The position numbers and the translations under genes were made by a program. Positions 35,381-43,200 of a stretch of DNA of 44,034 bases are shown here, piece after piece (positions within the stretch are counted from its first letter, which is position 1; each line of letters starts with the position of its first letter). Below the pieces are notes generated by a model. That model was not told where the DNA came from. It worked only from the letters and a program-made list of their open reading frames with translations, and did not search any database. Origin of the DNA: Bacteroidales bacterium 6E (lineage in GTDB: Bacteria > Bacteroidota > Bacteroidia > Bacteroidales > Prolixibacteraceae). The stretch covers positions 1 through 44,034 of the forward strand of contig DF970670.1 of NCBI GenBank assembly GCA_001270045.2. Direction: 5' to 3'.

Positions 35381-36796
35381 ATGAAAAAGATAAAATCAAT
35401 CCTGACGGTTATTCTTGCCATTCTCCTCTTCAACCTTGATGGACAGGCAGATGACCAGAATAAAAAAATTGTTTACAAACTGAACATCAAGCAGGATATC
35501 ACTCCTGGTACCTGGCGTCAGGCCAAACAGGCATTCGAGGCGGCCGACTCGCTGGGTGCCGACCTTTTCCTGATCCATATGAATACCTATGGGGGGACAG
35601 TCCTGGATGCCGATTCGATCCGTACCAAAATCCTGCAAAGCGACATTCCCGTGGTGGTGTTTGTCGACAATAACGCTGCGTCAGCCGGAGCACTGATTTC
35701 GATTGCGGCCGATAGCATCTACATGCGGCCGGGGGGCAGCATAGGGGCTGCCACTGTCGTGAACCAGACAGGCACTCCCATGCCCGACAAGTACCAGTCG
35801 TACATGCGATCGACCATGCGGGCCACGGCTGAAGCCCAGGGTAAGGTCACCATTGTCGAGAATGGGGATACCATTTCAAAATGGCGCCGCGATCCGCTGA
35901 TAGCAGAGGCGATGGTCGACCCATCCGTTTATATCGCAGGCATCATAGATACAGGCAAGGTACTCACCTTCACCGCCCTGGAAGCCATCAAGTATGGCTT
36001 TTGCGAGGGAACGGCCGAAAATGTGGATCAGGTATTGGAAAAAACCGGCATGCAAGGTGCCCAAATTGTGGAGTATGTCCCATCATTTCTGGAAAAGATC
36101 ATCGGATTCCTGGTACATCCCGTTGTTTCAGGGTTACTAATTATGGCAATTATAGGCGGAATTTATTTTGAAATGCAAACACCTGGCATCGGATTCCCAT
36201 TCGGGATTGCAATAACGGCAGCATTGCTCTATTTTGCGCCCCTGTATCTTGAAGGACTGGCCGAACACTGGGAAATACTGATTTTCATTGCCGGAATCAT
36301 CCTTATACTGGTAGAGTTGTTTGTGACACCAGGGTTTGGGATACCGGGCATTACCGGGATCATCCTGGCCTTCTCGGGACTTACCCTGAGCCTGATAGAC
36401 AATATCATATTCGATTTCGACCATGTCAATGCCGAAAAAATCGGTATAGCCGTGATGACTGTTGTCGGGGGTATATCCACAGGGTTCCTGTTGTCCTTGT
36501 GGGCCGGCAGTAAAGTCTTTGGTGCCCATCACGGGCCGTTCCGGAATTTTGCCCTCCAAAGTGTCCAGAATGTGGATGAAGGATTTGTCAGCATCGACAA
36601 CAGCCTGTTGCTGCTCAAGGGGAAGACAGGCACGGCCGTTACTGTGCTTCGGCCGGCAGGAAAGGTGGAAATCGAAAATGAAATTTATGATGCGGTAACC
36701 CAGGGAGAGTTTATCCAACGGGGAAAAACAGTGAAAGTCATCAAGGTTGAAGCAACACAACTTTACGTCGAGGAAGTCAAAAACACGGAACCATAA
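35381..36796 (+). CDS. nfeD: NfeD1b-type membrane serine protease (ClpP-class)
   Basis: The 471-residue protein has a signal peptide (1-23), then a ClpP/SppA-like serine protease domain (about 28-225) with GGTVLDAD and the nucleophile S101 in NNAASAGALIS. Four to five membrane helices (about 235-375) follow, and then a C-terminal OB-fold NfeD domain (about 400-465). NfeD1b proteins cleave the hydrophobic tails of partner stomatins and act at the membrane. The partner stomatin/slipin gene, normally adjacent, is not seen here; the downstream neighbour is the convergent lutA-like gene. The gene diverges from purB across about 200 bp. Confidence 0.9.
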   Translation: MKKIKSILTVILAILLFNLDGQADDQNKKIVYKLNIKQDITPGTWRQAKQAFEAADSLGADLFLIHMNTYGGTVLDADSIRTKILQSDIPVVVFVDNNAASAGALISIAADSIYMRPGGSIGAATVVNQTGTPMPDKYQSYMRSTMRATAEAQGKVTIVENGDTISKWRRDPLIAEAMVDPSVYIAGIIDTGKVLTFTALEAIKYGFCEGTAENVDQVLEKTGMQGAQIVEYVPSFLEKIIGFLVHPVVSGLLIMAIIGGIYFEMQTPGIGFPFGIAITAALLYFAPLYLEGLAEHWEILIFIAGIILILVELFVTPGFGIPGITGIILAFSGLTLSLIDNIIFDFDHVNAEKIGIAVMTVVGGISTGFLLSLWAGSKVFGAHHGPFRNFALQSVQNVDEGFVSIDNSLLLLKGKTGTAVTVLRPAGKVEIENEIYDAVTQGEFIQRGKTVKVIKVEATQLYVEEVKNTEP

Positions 36797-36810
36797 CCTG
36801 GCTTACCTGT

Positions 36811-37536
36811 TCAATCCTTGAAACAACCGATAACATCCGCCAGATGGATCGTTTTAATGGGAAGCTGCTGTTTTCTGATATAAGATTCCATGTTCATGAG
36901 ACACGAAGCTTCCGATGAAACAATAAATTCGGCACCGGACGCGATGGCATTTTCGACTTTTTGGGCTGTCATGGCCGTTGAAATATGAGTAAATTTGGCA
37001 GAGAAAGTCCCGCCGAAACCACAACAGATCTCCATGTCCTTCATTTCAACCAGCTCAAGGCCGTTGACATGGCCAAGCAGCAACCGGGGTTCATCCCTGA
37101 TTCCATAGTGTCGTAGGGCCGAACAGCTGTCGTGATAAGTCACCCGGTGAGGAAATTCAGCCTCGAACGAAGTGACTTTCAGAATATTCACCAGAAAATC
37201 AGACAACTCAAAAATCCCTGGCTTGAACATTTCAAAAGACTGCAATCGATTTGGATCATCTTTCAAAAGTCGTGCATAATATTGCCGGATATATGCGGCA
37301 CACGAAGCTGAGGGCGTAACAATGGCGGAGGCATCCCTGAAATCGTCGACAAACTTGTATGCCAGTTTGGAGGCCTCGTTGGTAAAACCACTGTTGAATG
37401 CGGGCTGGCCACAGCAGGTTTGCTCCGGGTTATAATGTACCTCCACCCCTGCCCTTTTAAGGATCCTGACCACATTGACGGCCGTATCCGGATAGAGTTG
37501 GTCGATAAAACACGGTATAAACAAGTCGGCTTTCAT
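36811..37536 (-). CDS. lutA: LutA/YkgE-type CCG-domain iron-sulfur protein
   Basis: The 241-residue protein has two CCG domains: EQTCCGQPAFNSG in the first half and MEICCGFGGTFS in the second, each followed by a distant cysteine (SASC and SEASC). This is the pattern of LutA/YkgE, the small subunit of the iron-sulfur L-lactate oxidation complex, and of heterodisulfide-reductase-like proteins. The length fits LutA. The LutB and LutC genes are not adjacent. The start at 37536 (MKADLFIPCFIDQLYP) is the usual one. A longer reading would run through the tRNA-Trp gene and is an artefact. Confidence 0.88.
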   Translation of the reverse strand: MKADLFIPCFIDQLYPDTAVNVVRILKRAGVEVHYNPEQTCCGQPAFNSGFTNEASKLAYKFVDDFRDASAIVTPSASCAAYIRQYYARLLKDDPNRLQSFEMFKPGIFELSDFLVNILKVTSFEAEFPHRVTYHDSCSALRHYGIRDEPRLLLGHVNGLELVEMKDMEICCGFGGTFSAKFTHISTAMTAQKVENAIASGAEFIVSSEASCLMNMESYIRKQQLPIKTIHLADVIGCFKD

Positions 37537-37654
37537 CCCAGTCTTTTGTGCAAAGAAAATGATAAATCGACAGAATCCATTCGGGAACGGCAAACATAAA
37601 ACAACACCGGCAAATTCACCACATGCAGCGGCACCCCTTCGGGAAAGGGCACAC

Positions 37655-37681
37655 AAAAAAAAAGCCGCAATCATGCGGCTT
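37655..37681 (-). terminator. Rho-independent terminator after tRNA-Trp
   Basis: On the minus strand an 8-bp stem AAGCCGCA / TGCGGCTT with a 4-nt loop is followed by a T run. It begins directly after the mature tRNA-Trp 3' end. Confidence 0.9.
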
Positions 37682-37682
37682 G

Positions 37683-37755
37683 CACGGGAGGAGCGACTCG
37701 AACGCCCGACACTCGGTTTTGGAGACCGATGCTCTACCAACTGAGCTACACCCGT
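37683..37755 (-). tRNA. tRNA-Trp (anticodon CCA)
   Basis: The minus strand folds as a 73-nt cloverleaf: acceptor ACGGGTG with CTCCCGT (one T-T mismatch), D-arm GCTCAGTTGGTAGAGC, anticodon stem TCGGT/ACCGA with loop CTCCAAA (anticodon CCA), T-arm GGGCG/CGCTC, and discriminator G. CCA is not encoded. It has its own promoter and terminator. Confidence 0.96.
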
Positions 37756-37768
37756 AAGTTGTATGTGA

Positions 37769-37776
37769 CAAAAGTA
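37769..37776 (-). promoter_or_regulatory. -7 promoter element for tRNA-Trp
   Basis: TACTTTTG on the minus strand matches TAnnTTTG exactly and predicts transcription start near 37762, about 7 nt before the mature tRNA. The -33 position shows only TTCA. Confidence 0.6.
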
Positions 37777-37863
37777 ATCAATTTTCCCCGGATATGAATC
37801 CGTTTCCATGATTGCTTGTCACGTTAATCAAAAGAACGATAAGAAGGGCTTTCCGCCCAAAAA

Positions 37864-37949
<86 letters not shown>

Positions 37950-38037
37950 CTATAACCAGAACCTTGTCTAAGACATCAGAACTTTTTGCCTTCCGGACAG
38001 TCAGTTATTATTGACTGTTTAACCCTGTAAGGCGCGA

Positions 38038-38067
38038 CAAAAGTAGAATATTTTTCCAATCCCCAAA
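38038..38067 (-). promoter_or_regulatory. Bacteroidota promoter for tRNA-Ser
   Basis: On the minus strand TTTG (38064-38067), an 18-nt spacer and TACTTTTG (38038-38045) give a near-exact match to the Bacteroidota consensus. Transcription would start near 38031, leaving a leader of about 80 nt. The 342-bp gap 37950-38291 holds this promoter and the AT-rich upstream region of the HU gene, with no other gene seen. Confidence 0.7.
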
Positions 38068-38291
38068 AATGTTTTTCGAGAAAATAATGATGTGAAAAAA
38101 AAATCCAGACAATGGTTGTTTTTTTAAAAGTTATTTCAGAATTTAGTAACTCGTTAAGCAAGTTCTCTGAAACCATTGATTTTACAGGCATTGACCAATA
38201 TCAAACCTAATATTACAACAAATCATTAATCCCCTCGTTCAGTAATAACAAATTGTGAATCATATACTTAATTACTTTTAAACTACAACGT

Positions 38292-38555
38292 ATGAACAAA
38301 GCACAACTTATCGACGCAATTGCAGCAAAATCAGGCCTTACCAAGGCTGATGCCAAAAAATCGCTTGATGCTACCATCGACGCAGTATCCGAAGCCTTAA
38401 AAGGTGGTGACAGAGTGGCTCTCGTTGGATTTGGATCCTTCTCAGTTTCCGAACGCAGCGCACGCACAGGTCGTAACCCACAAACCGGAAAAGAAATTAA
38501 AATCGCAGCCAAAAAAGTTGTTAAATTCAAACCGGGTGCTGAATTACAAGTTTGA
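38292..38555 (+). CDS. hup: HU-family DNA-binding protein
   Basis: The 87-residue protein is a standard HU: an N-terminal helical dimerisation part ([20 protein letters not shown]) and the DNA-clasping arm with [10 protein letters not shown] and the basic end [13 protein letters not shown] bends and compacts DNA. The length and motifs are complete. The upstream gap is AT-rich, with TACTTTTA close to the -7 consensus at 38273 but too near the start to be certain. A strong terminator follows. Confidence 0.96.
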   Translation: MNKAQLIDAIAAKSGLTKADAKKSLDATIDAVSEALKGGDRVALVGFGSFSVSERSARTGRNPQTGKEIKIAAKKVVKFKPGAELQV

Positions 38556-38577
38556 TGGTAACATCAAAAAACATTCA

Positions 38578-38606
38578 GGGAAGCCAATTGCTTCCCTTTT
38601 TTTTTT
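38578..38606 (+). terminator. Rho-independent terminator of the HU gene
   Basis: A 7-bp stem GGGAAGC / GCTTCCC with loop CAATT is followed by ten T. It lies only 11 bp before the next start, so the trmH-like gene is either expressed by read-through or from a promoter inside hup. Confidence 0.92.
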
Positions 38607-38617
38607 AAGAATTAGCC

Positions 38618-39313
38618 ATGACACATTTTTCAGACCGTCAGCTTATTGATTTTTTCAGTCAGTTTATTACCGACGAACGGCTCACCCTGTTTCAGGATAT
38701 TTTAAAAAACCGGACACGCTACCTGACCGTCGTTTTGGAGGATATCTACCAGACGCAGAATGCCAGTGCAGTATTACGTACCTGCGAATGCTTTGGCGTA
38801 CAAGACATCCACATCATCGAGAACCAGAATCCTTTCAAGGTGAATGCACGGGTGACCCTGGGTTCCGCCAAATGGCTTACACTGAACAGATACAACAAGG
38901 AGGAGAACAATACGGTGGCAGCCCTGGACCGGTTAAAGGAACAAGGATACCGGATCATAGCCACGGTTCCCGATCCCAAGGCGACGACAATGGAACAATT
39001 TAACCTTGCGGCGGGAAAAGCCGCCATCGTTTTCGGATCCGAAAAGCCTGGCATTTCAAAATACGTGAACGAGATGGCCGATGAGCATCTCACCATCCCG
39101 ATGCATGGATTTACGGAAAGTCTTAACATTTCCGTGTCGGCGGCTACCATTATATATACATTGGTTTCCAAATTGAGGAAATCAAAAATCGACTGGCACC
39201 TCAATCCTGTCGAGTCGGATGAATTGATGCTGAAATGGCTTCGCAAGCATATCCGCAGAAGCGACCTTTTGGAAGCGCATTTCATAGAGGAACAATCACA
39301 AAAGATGACATAA
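38618..39313 (+). CDS. trmH: TrmH/SpoU-family tRNA/rRNA 2'-O-methyltransferase
   Basis: This 231-residue SPOUT methyltransferase has motif 1 with catalytic R54 (QNASAVLRTCECFG), motif 2 AIVFGSEKPGIS (136-147) and motif 3 TIPMHGFTESLNISVSAA (159-176). N170 and the knot serine lie in motif 3. The N-terminal and C-terminal extensions (about 30 and 40 residues) match the TrmH type that methylates G18 of tRNAs, though SpoU relatives with rRNA targets cannot be excluded. The last codons (Q-K-M-T-stop) coincide with the first, imperfect unit of the palindrome array, so the C-terminus has been shaped by that repeat. No promoter is seen between the HU terminator and the start. Confidence 0.9.
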   Translation: MTHFSDRQLIDFFSQFITDERLTLFQDILKNRTRYLTVVLEDIYQTQNASAVLRTCECFGVQDIHIIENQNPFKVNARVTLGSAKWLTLNRYNKEENNTVAALDRLKEQGYRIIATVPDPKATTMEQFNLAAGKAAIVFGSEKPGISKYVNEMADEHLTIPMHGFTESLNISVSAATIIYTLVSKLRKSKIDWHLNPVESDELMLKWLRKHIRRSDLLEAHFIEEQSQKMT

Positions 39314-39816
39314 AGATGTCATCTTTTCAGATCAGTCCGTCAAAGGCAAAAAGATGACATCTTATTAATAGCCAGCCCACAACCCCAAAAGATGTCATCT
39401 TCGGGAACGACAAAAAGATGTCATCTTATCCGGTTAATCCGTCAAAAGCAAAAAGATGACATCTTATAAATTCCAACCCACAACCCCAAAAGATGTCATC
39501 TTCGGGAACGACAAATAGATGTCATCTTCTCCGGTTAATCCGTCAAAAGCAAAAAGATGACATCTTATAAATTCCAGCCCACAACCCCAAAAGATGTCAT
39601 CTTCTCCGGTTAATCCGTCAAAAGCAAAAAGATGACATCTTATAAATTCCAACCCACAACCCCAAAAGATGTCATCTTCGGGAACGACAAATAGATGTCA
39701 TCTTCTCCGGTTAATCCGTCAAAAGCAAAAAGATGACATCTTATCCGATCAATCTGTCATAAGTGAAAAGATGACATCTTATTAATAACCAGCCCACACC
39801 TAATAGATATTATCTT
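39302..39816. repeat. Tandem array of 13-bp palindromes (AAGATG-W-CATCTT)
   Basis: Twelve exact copies of AAGATGWCATCTT occur, starting at 39313, 39351, 39389, 39415, 39453, 39490, 39554, 39591, 39629, 39666, 39730 and 39768. Two copies begin with T (39516, 39692), and degenerate copies lie at both ends (39302, 39804). The central base alternates A, T, T within a larger tandem unit of 101-102 bp (from 39351, 39453, 39554 and 39629). The third unit is 75 bp and lacks exactly the 26 bp between its two T-centred sites, as expected from recombination between neighbouring copies. The linkers are themselves conserved (CCCACAACCCC, GGTTAATCCGTCAAAAGC), so this is not a CRISPR array. The array begins inside the trmH stop region and ends in AT-rich DNA. 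Confidence 0.95.
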
Positions 39817-40297
39817 ATCAAAATCCAACCAACTTCCCTGAACATAAGATTCCCGACTTCAGCCCTTATAACCAATACTTCAAATAAAAACCCTCCTTAT
39901 TCACATAACCCGTTGATCATAATCGAATCTTCTTATTCCCAAAATGGGATTACTGTATTCCGTTTGGGAATTTTCCCATTCCGAAAAAATCACATAACAC
40001 CTCATAATCAACTAATTACAATTATTGGCACTTGCTTTGCTCCTTCCGGCACGGACGCATTTTAATTTTTGATGATGATTACAATTCATTCACTGGTACA
40101 AACAGGAGGATGGCTGAGCACAAAAAATGGAATCAGCAATTCAAACTTTCAGGACAACAATTGTTGTTCAGGTTACCGTGGTAAGGGTTTTTGTACATCA
40201 TCAAGGGTGTCCAAAAGACAGAAGAAGGAGGTAATTGGAGTTAATCCAATAACCGGGAATCCGGATCTGGCTTGCGATAATTGATGAATTTACAAAA
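39817..40297. other. AT-rich leader region before the giant repeat protein
   Basis: This 481-bp stretch shows no convincing gene. It holds an interrupted palindrome TGGGAA-TT-TTCCCA (39965-39978), a sigma-54 type promoter (40025-40041) and a 71-codon opening (40069-40284) without recognisable motifs. A long untranslated leader of about 245 nt between the sigma-54 site and the start at 40298 is implied if that promoter serves the large gene. Confidence 0.5.
40025..40041 (+). promoter_or_regulatory. Sigma-54 (-24/-12) promoter candidate
   Basis: TTGGCAC (40025-40031) and TTGCT (40037-40041) are spaced so that the invariant GG and GC lie exactly 10 nt apart, matching the consensus TGGCAC-N5-TTGCW. 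Transcription would begin near 40052. It faces the giant InlB-repeat gene. No sigma-54 activator gene is in the window. Confidence 0.65.
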
Positions 40298-43200
40298 ATG
40301 CTTATACGTGGAACTATGAAAAATTATTTACCTAAACTCCAAGAAACAAAAGGAAACCCTGAATTGATTACATTTCAGGCAATTTCCCAAAAATCGAACC
40401 CGGTAATTATTAAAATCAATTGCCGGTTCAGATCATTCCTAACCGCTATCTTATTGATAGTTGCACTGACAATGGGTATTACGCCCATATATGATGTACA
40501 AGGAAACACTTTTGATATCTCAAGTATTTACAAACATGGAAAGCCAATTGAACTCTCCCAGCAAGTGGGAGGTGCAACCATTATAGTATCGGCTGACCAT
40601 GGTGTTTTGCCTAAAGGCACAACATTGTCGGTACATTTATTAAGCGACGTCGAGAAACAAGAATATATCAGAAGGCTCGAAGCATACACTGATATCCAGT
40701 TTATTGAATCCGTCGCATTTGACATTTCATTACTGAACAGCCAGGGTATTGAAATTCAACCCAATGGTGAATTAATGGTCGGTATAGACGGAGTTACTTT
40801 TAATCGGACAGGCGACAAAACTGCAGTTTACCATGTCGAAAACTCCAGCAAGAAAAATTTACATAACATCTCTTTTTCAAAGAAATATATTGAAAGTGAA
40901 AACAATGACTTCAGCCAGTCAACAATACCTGTATCAAAACATAACACCATTCAATCAAAACCCACCAAATCAGCGATCAGTTTCCAAACAAACCATTTCT
41001 CGGTATACATTGTAGGCACTGTCGCAACGGCTACCTACAATTTTTATGTTGATGGAATCCTCACCGGATCCCAAATCATACTGAATGGCGAAAAACTGCT
41101 TGAGCCCAATACTCCAATGGAATTAGATGGCAAAATGTTTTCCGGCTGGTTTCTCAGTGGTAGTTCCACCCCTTTGACATTCGGGGCTCCAGTAACTGTC
41201 AACTCAACTGTAAATTATGATGTTCATGCCGTTTATGAAGACATATGGTATGTCTATTTCAATTATAATGACAATGCCATTGCAACCAAGTTCGTTGTTC
41301 CTGGCAATACTACCAATCCTTCGGGAGTACCACTGCTTGTAACGGAACCAGGAAAGGCATTCTCACACTGGTCGGTAGTGCCTGACGGCCCAGCTTTTGA
41401 CTTTTCCACCCCTATAAACGACAACACTACCTTATATGCTGTCCTAACTGACCTTTGGACTATCACGTTCAGTGCTCAGGGAGGATCAACGACCATCCCG
41501 AAATACGTTGCCGACGGTCAGCAAATGGGAACGGTAACTCCTCCTACAAGACCCGGATATTCTTTCGGTGGCTGGTATACTGAATCTAACGGTACAGGTA
41601 ACTTATATACCGAAACTACATCCATCCAGTCGAGCGTTACCCTATTTGCCAAGTGGACCCCCACAACCGTCAACTACACCATACAATATTGGCTCGAGAA
41701 TGCTGACGATGAACAATATACCTTTAAGGAAACAGCTACCGGAACAGGGGTTTCAGGTGAAACACTGATCCTTCCGTCAAATAGGATGGAAAATGACCGA
41801 TATCCATATTTTTCATTTGAAAGATATGACCAGGGATTAATCATAAATGGCAACGGAACAACCTTGGTTAATGTCTACTATTCCAGAAACCAATATACTG
41901 TCAGATTCGATTTGAACAGAAGCAATGCCTCCATGACCATTGGCGGCCTTACATATACCGACAGCAACAATTCAAGCGATTGGTATTCATTCACTGCAAA
42001 ATATGATTCGGACGTTTCCGATCTTTGGCCAACCGCAACCAATGTTCCAAGAACCCGCCAAAATTCATATAGTTCATGGTATTATTTCTATGGTTGGTCA
42101 TTTTCAAGTGGCTCCTCGACATATGTTTCAAAACGTATGACATTCACTTCCGATCTTTTCTCTACATCGGGCACCAGAACCTATACAGGCGAGTGGATCA
42201 CAAACCAGACTACCTATGAGCTTCATTATATGATTGAAAGTCCATCCGCAACAGGAGAAAAACATTATAGCGGAAAATGGTATAACGAAGACATGACATA
42301 TAACCAAACAGCAAACACCTCGGGTGGCAGTTGGAATGCAAAACAAATTTCGGGCGTTACCAATATTGGTATTGAAACAGATAACTCTGCCGGATCCGAT
42401 GATGATATTGATGTTTACTTCTATTATGACCGAAACACTTATCAACTTTCGTTCTATAATTACAACCATGAAGATAAAGTCAAGAGCTTTGTTTTCGGAG
42501 CATCCATGACTGACGAATATTATACTCCTGAAAAACCAGGCACCCTTCCTGAAGGATATACGTTTGATGGTTGGTATGACAATTTTGCCACAAGTGGAAC
42601 ACCCATCAATTTTGCAAGTATGGTAATGCCATCAAACGATGCCATCCTTTATGCAAAATGGACTCCTCCCACTTCAATTACCATCGTACACAGAGTTCTT
42701 GAACCTCCTTATCCGGCAGGCAATACAATTGAGCAAATCACTGTTCCTTATGGACAACCCCTTGACATCAATGTATTGAATGGCATAGCCGATGTACCCA
42801 CAGGATACACCATTGAGAATGATCTTTTAGGCTGGTACTGGTATGTGGGCGATGCATTTGTTCCTTTTGATTTTAACCGCCCTGTTTACTCAAATGTGGA
42901 AGTATTCCCTGTTTGGAAAATAGAAACATACCAGGTAGTTTATGATCTGAACGGAGCTACAGGAACAGTCCCCGTTGATTCCAAAACATATTATGCCGGT
43001 GCCAATGCCATTATCCTTCCTTTGGGTTCGGATGTTAATACCCCGGCAGGAAAAGTCTTTACCGGTTGGTTACATGATGAAAATATTTATTACCCCAACG
43101 AAGATGTACTGATTGAAGGAAATACGTCCATGCTGGCCCAGTGGGGTGACACTCCACAAAAAACCGCACTGATTTACCATGCCAACAATGGAACCGGATC

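Noticed and set aside
37537-37809. N-terminal extension of the LutA-like gene over the tRNA-Trp region
   Set aside because: The added residues (VAQLVEHRSPKPSVG) are the familiar false translation of a tRNA gene read on its own strand; the family start is at 37536.
39464-39652. 62-codon opening on the minus strand within the palindrome array
   Set aside because: It consists of two translated copies of the tandem DNA unit and exists only because the unit happens to lack stops in that frame.
39302-39816. CRISPR array
   Set aside because: The linkers between the 13-bp elements are themselves repeated and of uneven length, the repeats are too short, and no cas genes are present.
40069-40284. Small 71-residue gene in the leader of the surface protein
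   Set aside because: It has no recognisable domain, poor amino-acid composition and no clear start context; it overlaps the probable untranslated leader.
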